From Caldisericota bacterium (lineage in GTDB: Bacteria; Caldisericota; JANLFM01): a stretch of 64,000 nucleotides of DNA. Below the pieces are notes generated by a model. That model made no database searches, had not been told where the DNA came from, and was given only the letters and a program-made list of their open reading frames with translations. The position numbers and the translations under genes are program-made. Where the stretch lies: assembly GCA_024655965.1 (NCBI GenBank), contig JANLFL010000002.1, positions 222,203-286,202 on the forward strand, given 5' to 3'. This document shows, piece by piece, positions 1 through 8,344 of the stretch. Position 1 is the first letter of the stretch. Each line of letters begins with the position of its first letter.

Positions 1-177
1 GAACGCCGCAGTGGAAAGGATAAAGCCGGTGACAATCCAGGTGAGGAGGGTAGCGGAAACCTGAAATTCCTTTTCTATTGAGGGAAGAGCCAGGTTAAGG
101 GCTGATGCCATGAAAGCAACGAGAAAGGATGTCAAAACGCAGAGGAACAGGATTTTCTTTTCGGTCTCAAATTTCAT
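1..177 (-). CDS. MFS transporter, N-terminal fragment (probable 14-helix drug exporter type)
   Basis: Only the first 59 codons lie in the window; the gene continues past the left edge. The fragment has a short charged head (MKFETEKKILF) and two hydrophobic helices. The first ends in ALNLALPSIEKEF, which resembles the conserved end of helix 1 in EmrB/QacA-type drug:H+ antiporters, and the second begins LLTWIVTGFILS. ATG at 177 is the natural start. It follows the fucose-isomerase-like gene with 14 bp between them on the same strand, so it is probably the third gene of an operon headed by the HD-GYP gene. Substrate cannot be inferred. Confidence 0.7.
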   Translation of the reverse strand, partial: MKFETEKKILFLCVLTSFLVAFMASALNLALPSIEKEFQVSATLLTWIVTGFILSTAAF

Positions 178-191
178 GAAGATATTTAATA

Positions 192-1400
192 TCAAAAGTT
201 TCCGAACTTTACCAGCCCTAAAATTTGAGAGGCCTCATCCAGTTCAAGGGAAAGGTCACCGGGGGACAGGATCAGGTGGTTTCCCAGGGGAAGGTTCTTT
301 ATCGCCTCCGCTCCCGGGAATTTCAAAAGCACCTGAGTCCTGCACAAATTGGGCTTCCTTTGCCCGGGAAGGACCTGAACGGAAGCGAAGAAAATTCCCT
401 CCAGGGAAGGGGCTACCTTGGAGATGGTGTAATTCCCTGGTTGAAGAGCCCCCTCGAGGGCAACACTTTTTCCGGACTCGAAGTGCGTGGAAAGGCAGAG
501 ATCGCGGGTCAAAGAAGGGGCGATGGTACAATGGGCGAGTGTTAATTGATCCTTCTCGATCCATGAGGGGTTCCCCATGAAGGAGGGCTTCCCGGAAAGG
601 CTGTTGAGGAGAAGCATGGTGACCAAAGAGGGAAGATCTCCCTCGCAGGAAGCTGGAATTGCAGAATTGTTAAGGTTGGCAAGGGATAGACATCCAGTTT
701 GTCCCGTCCGGGAAAGGAGATCAAAACATGAAAGCGAGACCCCCGTATACCCCCCCCTTCTGACCATTTCATCCAGAACCTGGCTCAATTTTAAGGCTTT
801 TGGAAGGTCCCCTTTTTCAATCCCTTTCCAGGGACAGGTCAGGAAAATTCCCAAATCTTGAACCGGGGGAGAGTTCTCATAAGCCTGGATCAATTCCTCC
901 AAGGGGATCTTTTTTATGTTAATTTTGAATTTCTTTTCCAACTGATCGTGATCGAGAATGCTCCCGACAAGCCAGGAGGCAGGTTCTCCAACAAGGAGGA
1001 TCCGGGAGGATAAAAACTTTTTCATTCCTTCCCGAACCCGGGCTTTCAGGGGAATTGTCCTTCTGGCCTCCTCGACCGTGATTATCCGGGCTTTCTTTCC
1101 GGCATTTTCCAGAAATGTCCTGAGCTCAAGGGCTGCGGGCAGGGAGTTCAACGATGGATGGACGAGCAAAAGGTATTCCGGCGCTTCCACCTGGGAAGCT
1201 GCCCTTTCAGTCCCTCCGGTGATTAGAAAAAGGACCACCGGAACTTCGAAGGATGATGGTCCCTCAAGGGAGGTTCCCATGGGAAGGAATTCCAGGAAAG
1301 GGAGGATTTCGCTCAATTGAAACCTAATTCTGGACAGGGTTTCCTCCGTTGTCCGGGGATCGCTCAATGGGGAAACAAGGGGAATTAAGGGAAACTTCAT
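192..1400 (-). CDS. L-fucose isomerase-like protein (FucI/AraA fold)
   Basis: A 402-residue protein resembling the FucI-like isomerases of anaerobes and archaea. The C-terminal half carries the family signature ASCEGDL (Glu253, a presumed metal ligand), a GxP-F segment at about 270-280, and AHC at 289-291 (His290). In relatives I remember, the second metal ligand after this segment is Asp (FMGD); here it reads FMGN (Asn277), so activity on aldoses is uncertain. The N-terminal half (about 50-150) is a Rossmann-like region. Its ATG shares one base with the stop of the HD-GYP gene (TAATG), which implies translational coupling. The remnant of a sugar kinase and aldolase near 11.6 kb suggests sugar catabolism was once fuller in this genome. 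The family call is fairly sure; the substrate is unknown. Confidence 0.65.
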   Translation of the reverse strand: MKFPLIPLVSPLSDPRTTEETLSRIRFQLSEILPFLEFLPMGTSLEGPSSFEVPVVLFLITGGTERAASQVEAPEYLLLVHPSLNSLPAALELRTFLENAGKKARIITVEEARRTIPLKARVREGMKKFLSSRILLVGEPASWLVGSILDHDQLEKKFKINIKKIPLEELIQAYENSPPVQDLGIFLTCPWKGIEKGDLPKALKLSQVLDEMVRRGGYTGVSLSCFDLLSRTGQTGCLSLANLNNSAIPASCEGDLPSLVTMLLLNSLSGKPSFMGNPSWIEKDQLTLAHCTIAPSLTRDLCLSTHFESGKSVALEGALQPGNYTISKVAPSLEGIFFASVQVLPGQRKPNLCRTQVLLKFPGAEAIKNLPLGNHLILSPGDLSLELDEASQILGLVKFGNF

Positions 1401-2941
1401 TATTCCTTCTTCGGGGAGAAGAGGGAGAGAAAGACCTCCACTACTTCCGGGTCAAACTGGGTTCCAGCATTTTCCCGGAGTTCCCTCAAAGCAATCTCCT
1501 GGGGAAGGCTGCCTCGATAAGGCCTTTTTTCCCTCATGGCTGAATAGGCGTCAACCACCGAAAGGATCCTTGCGGGAAGAGGAATCTCCTCCCCCTTGAG
1601 CCCATCGGGATACCCTTTTCCGTCCCAGCGCTCATGGTGCCAGCGGACATACCTGGAAACCTTCTCCAGCCCGGGAATGCTGGAAATGATCCGCTCCCCG
1701 ATAATCGAGTGTTGCTTCATGATTTGCCATTCTTCGGGAGTGAGTTTATCCGGCTTACGAAGGACGGAATCCGGGATGCCGACTTTCCCGATATCGTGAA
1801 GCACAGAAGCGTACTGAAGGTCCTCCAACTCCTCGGAAGTAAGCCCGAGAAGGGAGCCTATCCTCCGGCAGGCATCCTGAAGCTCCTTGATGTGGCTCCC
1901 GGTAAAACTGTCCTTGGCTTCCACGGCGAGCGAGAGGCTGGTGATCGTCCCCAGGAGGGTTTCCTTTAACTCCTTGTGCCGGCTCAAGGCTTCCTCCCTT
2001 GATACGAGGGCCTGGAGGGCTAAGGCAGCAAAGTGGGCGGAAATTGTGAGGAAGGAAATTTCGTCCTGAGTAATCTCCCGCTTTTGAGGAAAGTTCAGGT
2101 CAAGGATTCCGAGGAGGGAATCCTGGTATAGAAGGGGTATCCCCAGGTAGGATCTCACAAGTCCAGGGGTATCGGGGAAGAACTTGATGAACCTGGAATC
2201 GGCTTCCACATCGGGAATAAACAACGGGGTCCGCCCGAGGGCGGCATGACCCGCTCCCCCCTCCCCGATCTGAAAATCCCTCTGGAGAGAGTACCAGATC
2301 GGGGGGCCCTTCCGGGCTTTTATTCTGAGAAGGTTTCCCTCCCTGAGGCGGACGGCAACGAAGGCATCGGGATACAGGGAAGAAATAACGTTCAAAATGG
2401 AGGAAAGGGCATCCTCGATTGAGGGTGAGGAAATCACCCCTTCCGCAAGTTCGAGCATGAATCGGGGAAGGGATTTTCCCCCTTCACCTTTTCTTGAGAA
2501 ACCAAGGGAAACCAGGGGAGAAAGCAAGGAGGAAATTGCTTTAAGGGTCTTCTTTTGAACGGGGCTAAAGGGTTGACCAGCACGGGAAAAGGCAACCACT
2601 GCCCCCAGAGGGTTTTTCCCTCCAAGGGGGGAAGCGGCTGCATACTGTTTGGGGAAACCATCGAGGGAAAGGGGCTTCGGAGAAGTGGTCACCTTGGAGG
2701 AACGAAAAGCCCTGATTAAAAATCTTTCCCGGAAAAGAGAATCGATTCCCTGTGGATAGGACTTTCCCCGGGAATCGATTAAAAACTCCTCATTCCCGGA
2801 ATTTAAAAAAATGAAAACCTTCCCCGAGTTGAGGCAAGATTTGATAAACCGACATGAGCGGATCAGGAATCTTTCAATATTCCCCTCTTTGAGGTCCCTT
2901 TCCAGAAGCGAGTATATTCGGAACTCCAGTCTTTTCTCCAC
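1400..2941 (-). CDS. GAF domain / HD-GYP phosphodiesterase-like signalling protein
   Basis: A 513-residue cytosolic protein: an N-terminal region (1-155) of uncertain fold, a GAF domain (about 165-312, with PLLYQDSLLGILDLNF) and an HD-GYP domain (about 330-510). Metal-binding and signature residues are present: His382-Asp383 in VLHDIGKVGIP, HHERWDGKGYP at 435-445, and ARILSVVDAYSAM. The family hydrolyses cyclic di-GMP, so the protein probably lowers c-di-GMP in response to a ligand of the GAF domain. The start is GTG at 2941, preceded by a weak AGGG; it heads a minus-strand operon and is divergent from the M50-PDZ-Lon gene. The target process is not shown by the context. Confidence 0.9.
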   Translation of the reverse strand: MEKRLEFRIYSLLERDLKEGNIERFLIRSCRFIKSCLNSGKVFIFLNSGNEEFLIDSRGKSYPQGIDSLFRERFLIRAFRSSKVTTSPKPLSLDGFPKQYAAASPLGGKNPLGAVVAFSRAGQPFSPVQKKTLKAISSLLSPLVSLGFSRKGEGGKSLPRFMLELAEGVISSPSIEDALSSILNVISSLYPDAFVAVRLREGNLLRIKARKGPPIWYSLQRDFQIGEGGAGHAALGRTPLFIPDVEADSRFIKFFPDTPGLVRSYLGIPLLYQDSLLGILDLNFPQKREITQDEISFLTISAHFAALALQALVSREEALSRHKELKETLLGTITSLSLAVEAKDSFTGSHIKELQDACRRIGSLLGLTSEELEDLQYASVLHDIGKVGIPDSVLRKPDKLTPEEWQIMKQHSIIGERIISSIPGLEKVSRYVRWHHERWDGKGYPDGLKGEEIPLPARILSVVDAYSAMREKRPYRGSLPQEIALRELRENAGTQFDPEVVEVFLSLFSPKKE

Positions 2942-3029
2942 CTTGACCCTATTTTAACGGAATTTTAAACATTTATTACAATTCTCTGTTTAAAATGGGG
3001 TTAATGAAAAAAAATCGGCTTCTTTTAGA

Positions 3030-4745
3030 ATGCCCCGGAGGGTAATTTTTTCCTCGGAGATGGCCTCACTCCTCCATCCTTCCCTTCTTTCATTCCTCGG
3101 TCTCCTCTGGGGTATAAGCCGGGTTTATTTTCCCATCATTGCCCCGGGGGTCGGTGAACAACTGTCCTGGAGCCTGGGGGCCCTTACTACTTTCTTCTGC
3201 CTCCTCTCCCTTATTTTTCACCATTTTTCCCATTGGACCCTTTCCCGAATCCTGGAACAAAAAAAATGGAAGAACGGGAGCCTGGGATTCCTCGGGGATT
3301 TAGCCCAGGAAAGGGAATATCAGGCATCTCCTTTGAAAGAGTTTTTGATTTCACTGGCCGGTCCCCTGGCAAACGGGGTCCTTGCCGTGATCTCTTTCTT
3401 CCTCTGGAACCTCCAATTGGGCCAGGCCTGGAATGCCGCATTCTTGTTTTTGATGATCTATAACCTGTTTCTCGGGGCCTTAAACTTTTCCCCATTTTTC
3501 CCCTTCGATGGAGGAAGGATGATCCTGGCACTACTTCCCTGGCTTGGGGGGAAGGCCCTTGTTCTCTGGGGAAGGGTCTCGTCCCTCATCCTTTCCCTAT
3601 GGGGTTTGTTGCTTCTTTTTCAGAAAATCCAGTATGGGAAAGAATGCGGGCTCTTCGCCTTAACCCTGGCGCTTTTGATCATGTGGGAAACTTTCGGAAA
3701 AACCTCACCCTGTCCTTTTAAGAAAAATGAAAGCCCAATTCCCCGGTGGAAAATTTTGATTTTCCTCCTTTTTTTGCCTTTGATGCTCTTTTCCTTCCTG
3801 TCTTTTCTTCCCATTCCCTGGGGGTTGGAGGCCCCTGGGGAGGCAGCGGAGGTCGAAGGGATGGTGAAAGTCCCGGAGGAGATCCTCCATCAATCTCGGG
3901 GACATTTCCTCCTCACTTCGGTCTATTCCCAGACCCCGATCCTTCTTTCCCAGCTCCTCTATGTGGGGTTTGATCCCGCCGTTGACCTGGTCCCCCCGGA
4001 AAGAGTCATCCCACCGGAAATCTCACCCGCCCAATGGACGAGGAAAAACTTTCAAGATCTGGAAGAAAGCCAGGCTAATGCCATCTTCGTGGCTTTGAAG
4101 GCCGCGGGATACACCGCCTCCCTCGAGGGAGAAGGGGCATTGGTGATCTCCATCATGGAGGACAGCCCTTCGAGGGGAATCCTGAAGGAAGGGGATCTGA
4201 TCGTGGAAGCCGAGGGAAGGAAGGTGACGGGACCTGAGGATCTTTCTGAGGCCCTCAGCTCCTTCACCGGGGAGGGAAAGGTGCAATTGAAGGTCAAAAG
4301 GGGGGAGGAAACCCTGGAACTTGAAATTACCCCGATATACCCCAAAAGCCCCGAGGAAAACCCCCGCCTGGGAATTTATGTGCAAGCAAAAGGGTTAATT
4401 CTGGAGACCCCATTCCCGGTGGAAATTTTTCCCCAAAAAATCATCGGGGGGCCATCCGCAGGGATGATGTTCGCCCTCACCATCTACGACCTGATCACCC
4501 CCGGGGACCTAACAGGGGGGAAGTTGATCGCAGGAACCGGGACCATTGAACGGGATGGAAAAGTCGGCCATGTGGGGGGTGTGCGAAGGAAAGTGGTTTC
4601 CGCGCAGAGAGCGGGCGCTGAATACTTCCTCTGTCCCGAGGAAAACTTCGACGAAGCTTTAAAATACTCTGGAGAAATCAAGGTCATAAAGATTAAAACC
4701 TTCAAGGATGCAATAAACTTCCTCGAGGGTTTAAAGGGTGATTAG
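3030..4745 (+). CDS. Fusion protein: M50B (site-2-protease-like) membrane domain, PDZ, Lon (S16) protease domain
   Basis: A 571-residue protein of unusual build. Residues 10-235 are a polytopic membrane domain with M50B landmarks: SLAGPLAN (108-115) and NFSPFFPFDGGR (152-163, containing the second zinc-ligand motif DGG). The usual HExxH is HHFSH at 64-68, so the catalytic Glu is replaced by His. A further helix (about 242-262) leads to an extracytoplasmic part with a PDZ domain (about 360-440, SIMEDSPSRGILKEGDLIVE). The C-terminus is a Lon catalytic domain with GGPSAGMMF (Ser476) and GGVRRK (Lys521), the Ser-Lys dyad. PDZ-Lon alone (YlbL/SdrC type) is known; the added M50 module is what is odd. 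The start is uncertain: ATG 3030 has no good ribosome site, and ATG 3060 directly follows GGAG. Confidence 0.8.
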   Translation: MPRRVIFSSEMASLLHPSLLSFLGLLWGISRVYFPIIAPGVGEQLSWSLGALTTFFCLLSLIFHHFSHWTLSRILEQKKWKNGSLGFLGDLAQEREYQASPLKEFLISLAGPLANGVLAVISFFLWNLQLGQAWNAAFLFLMIYNLFLGALNFSPFFPFDGGRMILALLPWLGGKALVLWGRVSSLILSLWGLLLLFQKIQYGKECGLFALTLALLIMWETFGKTSPCPFKKNESPIPRWKILIFLLFLPLMLFSFLSFLPIPWGLEAPGEAAEVEGMVKVPEEILHQSRGHFLLTSVYSQTPILLSQLLYVGFDPAVDLVPPERVIPPEISPAQWTRKNFQDLEESQANAIFVALKAAGYTASLEGEGALVISIMEDSPSRGILKEGDLIVEAEGRKVTGPEDLSEALSSFTGEGKVQLKVKRGEETLELEITPIYPKSPEENPRLGIYVQAKGLILETPFPVEIFPQKIIGGPSAGMMFALTIYDLITPGDLTGGKLIAGTGTIERDGKVGHVGGVRRKVVSAQRAGAEYFLCPEENFDEALKYSGEIKVIKIKTFKDAINFLEGLKGD

Positions 4746-4747
4746 GG

Positions 4748-5608
4748 TTACTGTTTTTCCTTTTTTGTCTTAGTGTATTCCACTGCCACCTGGGCAGCCC
4801 TTACCACAAGGCCTCCCCCGGGGATTATCGTGCCTATGGCATCCGCTCCTAAATCGAATAGGAAATCCCTTTTCAGGACGGTTTTCATGATCTGTTTGAA
4901 TGTCTTTCCTCCGGTCCTCATCTCACCGGTCAAGCCGTCAAATTCCGCGATCCCCGTGCGGTCTTTAGGAACCCAATGATATTCGAAAGCGTAAACGGGC
5001 CGCAGGTAAAGTTCAATTCTGGTCAATTCGATTTTCTCCTCGAACACTTTGTCCGCCTGAAGGGGCTTCATCAATTCTTGAAGGACCTGCCGGACCACAA
5101 AAGAAGCCCTAATCTCTGGGGGCACAACCACCCCGTCGACGGAAAAATTTTCCAGGTCCTGAATTTCCTCCAGCCGGAATTTCAAAGCGTAGGAGAAGTC
5201 CCGCTTCTCCCCTGAGAGCCCGTCAAAATAGCAGGTTCCCTGATGCTCCTCCCTGCACTGCTCGACTCCCGGAACCATGATCACCTTTCCCAGCTTCTTA
5301 TCCTCCACGGGGGAGAAGTTCAAATTGGAAATGGTCACGCTCTGAACCTCGGGGCCTGTTACCTGGAGGGGAAAATTCCGCTTTCGATCATACTGAAAGC
5401 TGGTTTGATAGTGGATCAACCAGAAGGGCTCATACCTTTTTTCCGAGTAGGTAATTTTGATGTCCTCTCCTCTGGGCCGGGAAAGGATGCTCGTCAAGCC
5501 TGACGCAAAAACACCAACCTTTTTGTCCCAGGCTCTCTCCCTCGCCTGCTCGGGAGTGAGGACCTCTGGAATCAGGAAAACTCTCTGTTCTGAAATTGTT
5601 ATCTCCAT
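4748..5608 (-). CDS. Conserved hypothetical soluble protein with two 'FDGLxGE' repeats
   Basis: I do not recognise the family. The frame is open further upstream, but ATG at 5608 has a perfect ribosome site (GGAGGGGG, 2 bp before the ATG context TAATGGAG), giving 286 residues. No signal peptide or central membrane helix is obvious. Two related halves can be seen: a beta-rich stretch ending YFDGLSGEKRDFS and another ending AEFDGLTGEMR, each preceded by an aromatic segment (FWLIHYQTSFQY; YAFEYHW). The C-terminus (DLGADAIGTIIPGGG...) is more hydrophobic and could touch a membrane. It converges with the M50-PDZ-Lon gene, with only 2 bp between the stops. Confidence 0.55.
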   Translation of the reverse strand: MEITISEQRVFLIPEVLTPEQARERAWDKKVGVFASGLTSILSRPRGEDIKITYSEKRYEPFWLIHYQTSFQYDRKRNFPLQVTGPEVQSVTISNLNFSPVEDKKLGKVIMVPGVEQCREEHQGTCYFDGLSGEKRDFSYALKFRLEEIQDLENFSVDGVVVPPEIRASFVVRQVLQELMKPLQADKVFEEKIELTRIELYLRPVYAFEYHWVPKDRTGIAEFDGLTGEMRTGGKTFKQIMKTVLKRDFLFDLGADAIGTIIPGGGLVVRAAQVAVEYTKTKKEKQ

Positions 5609-5775
5609 TATCCCCCTCCTTTTTTTCCATTTTACTCCAGGGAAACCAATTTTGAGCATTCGAGAAAATTTCTTTTCGAGTAAAAGGTGCGGGACATTTT
5701 TAAATATTCTTAAAACTTGACAAAGATTTGCCAAAAGCCAGGACTCCCCTTAAGATTTTTCCAAAGGAGGTTAAA

Positions 5776-6573
5776 GTGACCGAAAAATATAAAGAGAACA
5801 TGCTCTGGGGGATTTTTTTACTTCTTTTAGGGTTGTTCCTGCTCCTGGAGAGGCTGGGGGTATTTGGAGCAATAAGTTTTCCCCTTCCACCGATCATTTT
5901 CCTGGCAATTACCCTGGTTTTCTTGGGCATTTATTTCACCCGTGGGAGGAATTGGGGGATTTTGATCCCGGCTTTCGTTTTTTTGGGGTTGACTTTTCTG
6001 ACCTGGAATGATTCCCAGGGTTTTTTACCCGGGGAGGTTGGGGCGGGTGCCCTGATCCTAAGCATTGGCATTCCTTTCTTGATCGGCTACTTCGAGAAAA
6101 GGGAGAACTGGGGGCTTCTGATCCCCGGAGGAATCTTATTTTTCGTGGGGATTGCCGTCGCTCTTTCTGCCTACCTCCACGGCTCCTTCGTCCCCGCGAT
6201 CATCCTCTGGGGGATCGGGATCTCCTTCCTGTTTGTATTTTTAGCCCAAACTTCCAACTGGTGGGCAATCATTCCGGGGATGATCCTGATAACCTTTGGC
6301 TTCATACCCCCTCTGGCCTCGGTTTGGGGGGTAACTTCCGCTGGCTGGATCGGCGGGGTTGTCTTCGGAGGAATGGCCGCATCATTCGGGTTGGTATACC
6401 TGGTGGATCCAAAACTTGAGACAAAGTGGGCAATTTACCCCTTCGGTTTCCTTCTGTTCCTCGCTTTATGCTTTGTCTTCTTCGGAGAGCTCGCGGCCCA
6501 ATGGTGGCCCATCCTTTTAATCGCCCTGGGGGTTTACCTTTTGATTATTAACCTCGTCCGCAAAAGAAAATAG
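5776..6573 (+). CDS. Polytopic membrane protein with repeated W-x-x-(I)P-G helices
   Basis: Start chosen at GTG 5776, which sits 5 bp after AAAGGAGG; upstream in-frame codons have no ribosome site. The 265-residue product is almost entirely hydrophobic, with about 8-10 helices. Several repeat a motif of Trp then Ile/Leu-Pro-Gly at the start of the helix: RNWGILIPAF, ENWGLLIPGG, SNWWAIIPGM, TKWAIYPFGF and AQWWPILLIALG. This suggests internal duplication of a two-helix unit. The last unit resembles the DUF5668/LiaF-type membrane domain found in Gram-positive cell-envelope proteins. No catalytic or transport motif is visible and the function is unknown. Confidence 0.65.
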   Translation: MTEKYKENMLWGIFLLLLGLFLLLERLGVFGAISFPLPPIIFLAITLVFLGIYFTRGRNWGILIPAFVFLGLTFLTWNDSQGFLPGEVGAGALILSIGIPFLIGYFEKRENWGLLIPGGILFFVGIAVALSAYLHGSFVPAIILWGIGISFLFVFLAQTSNWWAIIPGMILITFGFIPPLASVWGVTSAGWIGGVVFGGMAASFGLVYLVDPKLETKWAIYPFGFLLFLALCFVFFGELAAQWWPILLIALGVYLLIINLVRKRK

Positions 6574-6645
6574 GGAAATTCCCCAAAAAGTGAACCGCCC
6601 CCATCCCAATTGCGTATTTAAAGAAAAAAGTTGGAGGGGATAAAT

Positions 6646-7227
6646 ATGAATTTCAAGAAGTTCTTTCCTTTTTTAGCCATCTTCCTTTTGGGGACGGCGT
6701 TTCTCTTATCCCCGCTTCCAGGGGTAGCAAGTGAGTTTAAGGGAAAGGGATCGGTCCAAGCGGTTAACGAGGAATCTCCCTCCCCGGGGGATCTTTCCCA
6801 GAAGGCCTCGGAAGTCAGAAATTGCCAGTCCTGGGAGGTTCAGGAAAGGATTCGGGAACATACAAGGGAAAATTCCCGGGAAATGGAGCAGGTCCGTACG
6901 AGAGAAAGAGCAAGCGAGGGTGATCAAAGCCAGGGTGGTCTATGCGCCGCCAATTCTCCTTGTGGAGTTAAAGAGGCGTTAAACCTACCTCAAGACGAAA
7001 TTGAAAAATTGAGGAACCAGGACCTGGGATGGGGGGAAATCGCCATCATTCAATTGCTTCAAGAGCGGTCCGGAAAAACAGTCGATGAAATTCTGTCCCT
7101 ATTCAAACAGGGTTACGGATGGGGGGAAATCGCCTCCCTTCTCGGGGTTGATTTTCGGGGGATCGGGGAATTGGTCTCCCAGAAGAATTCAAAACATCAG
7201 CGGGGAAATTTTGATTTCCGGAAATGA
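6646..7227 (+). CDS. Secreted protein of unknown function with a GWGEIA repeat
   Basis: ATG 6646 follows GGAGGGG by 5 bp; the product is 193 residues. A clear signal peptide (FFPFLAIFLLGTAFLLSPL, cleavage near VAS-EF) is followed by a very charged central region rich in Arg/Glu (about 65-105), then a helical C-terminus with two copies of a motif around GWGEIA (LGWGEIAIIQLL and YGWGEIASLLGV) separated by about 30 residues. The family is not one I can name; similar tandem 'WGEIA' helices occur in small secreted proteins of Gram-positive anaerobes. It is followed by the 7269-7293 hairpin. Confidence 0.55.
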   Translation: MNFKKFFPFLAIFLLGTAFLLSPLPGVASEFKGKGSVQAVNEESPSPGDLSQKASEVRNCQSWEVQERIREHTRENSREMEQVRTRERASEGDQSQGGLCAANSPCGVKEALNLPQDEIEKLRNQDLGWGEIAIIQLLQERSGKTVDEILSLFKQGYGWGEIASLLGVDFRGIGELVSQKNSKHQRGNFDFRK

Positions 7228-7268
7228 ATTCAGTTGATTAATTGTTATTAAAAGGATAGATTAAACGA

Positions 7269-7293
7269 TTAGCACTCCCAAAAGGAGTGCTAA
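7269..7293. promoter_or_regulatory. CIRCE-like inverted repeat (7-nt spacer) / possible terminator hairpin
   Basis: The sequence reads TTAGCACTC, seven bases, GAGTGCTAA. The 9-base arms are identical to the CIRCE half-sites bound by the HrcA heat-shock repressor, but CIRCE has a 9-base spacer. The arms extend to a perfect 10-bp stem with a CAAAA loop, followed by GATTTTTGATT, so it could equally be the intrinsic terminator of the secreted-protein gene just upstream. It lies 38 bp before the ABC-exporter ATPase start. Confidence 0.5.
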
Positions 7294-7330
7294 GATTTTT
7301 GATTAAATGTTTCTCCCTGGAGGTAGGGAA

Positions 7331-8344
7331 ATGAGCGCAATTATCGAAGCAGAAAAACTGACAAAAATATACCCGGGCGGTGTCCTTGCCGTGGATCGGA
7401 TTGACCTCTCCGTTCAGGAAGGGGAGATCTTCGGATTCCTCGGTCCAAACGGGGCGGGAAAGAGCACCACGATCATGATGCTCGTTACCCTCCTTCTTCC
7501 CACCGAGGGAAAGGCGAGGATTTCCGGGTTTGATGTCGTTCATGACCGGGGAAGGGTTAGAAAGCTCCTCGGCTATGTCTCCCAAGACATCGCGGTGGAT
7601 GAGTTCCTCACCGGGTGGGAGAACCTCCTGCTCCAGGGGAAACTTTATCACCTCTCCCCCCAGGAGATTAAAGAGAGGGGAAAGGAAGTCCTGGAGATGG
7701 TTGACCTCTGGGAGAGGAAAGACGAGCTCGTTCAGAATTACTCCGGAGGGATGAGAAAGAGGCTGGACATTGCCTGTGGCTTGATTCACCGGCCAAAAAT
7801 CCTTTTCTTGGATGAACCCACCCTGGGCCTGGATATCCAGACCAGGGCGAAGATCTGGGAATATATCAGGAACCTCCGCTCAGAGCACAAGATGACCATC
7901 TTCCTCACCACCCATTACATGGATGAAGCGGACAAGCTCTGCGACCGGATTGCCATCATCGACCACGGCAGGATAATGGCCCTTGGCACTCCCCTTGAGT
8001 TAAAGCGCTCGGTGGGGGGAGACCTGGTGACCATCCAGTTCCAGGAAAACGGAAACGGAATTAAGGAAGAAATCATAAATTCTCTGAAGGAATTCCCCCT
8101 GGTCGAAAAAGCCCAGGAAAAGGATGGAAAATTATTAATCGTCACCCGAGACGGGAACACTGCTATTCCCCCGATTCTATCTCAACTTCACGATCTGGGA
8201 GCGGAGGTCCAAAGCATCTCCATGAAAAGGCCTTCCCTTGACGACGTTTTCCTTTTTTACACCGGACGGCAGTTAAGGGATGAGGAAGCCTCCCCTCAAG
8301 ATTTTTACCGCATGAGGATGGCGTTAAGGAGGGCAAAGAAATGA
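7331..8344 (+). CDS. ABC exporter ATP-binding protein (DrrA/ABC-2 type)
   Basis: A 337-residue ATPase. Start chosen at ATG 7331, 6 bp after GGAGGTAGGG; an upstream in-frame ATG (7307) lacks a site. Walker A is GPNGAGKST, the signature is YSGGMRKRLDIA, Walker B is KILFLDEP, and the H-loop is TTHYMDEAD. The C-terminal 90 residues (VTIQFQENG..., RPSLDDVFL) are the extension typical of DrrA/CcmA-like drug or lipid exporters. The stop overlaps the start of the permease gene (ATGA at 8341), so the two form one transporter. Substrate unknown. Confidence 0.92.
   Translation: MSAIIEAEKLTKIYPGGVLAVDRIDLSVQEGEIFGFLGPNGAGKSTTIMMLVTLLLPTEGKARISGFDVVHDRGRVRKLLGYVSQDIAVDEFLTGWENLLLQGKLYHLSPQEIKERGKEVLEMVDLWERKDELVQNYSGGMRKRLDIACGLIHRPKILFLDEPTLGLDIQTRAKIWEYIRNLRSEHKMTIFLTTHYMDEADKLCDRIAIIDHGRIMALGTPLELKRSVGGDLVTIQFQENGNGIKEEIINSLKEFPLVEKAQEKDGKLLIVTRDGNTAIPPILSQLHDLGAEVQSISMKRPSLDDVFLFYTGRQLRDEEASPQDFYRMRMALRRAKK

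Noticed and set aside
110..580. 156-codon plus-strand frame at the left end
   Set aside because: Antisense to the fucose-isomerase-like and MFS genes with no independent support.
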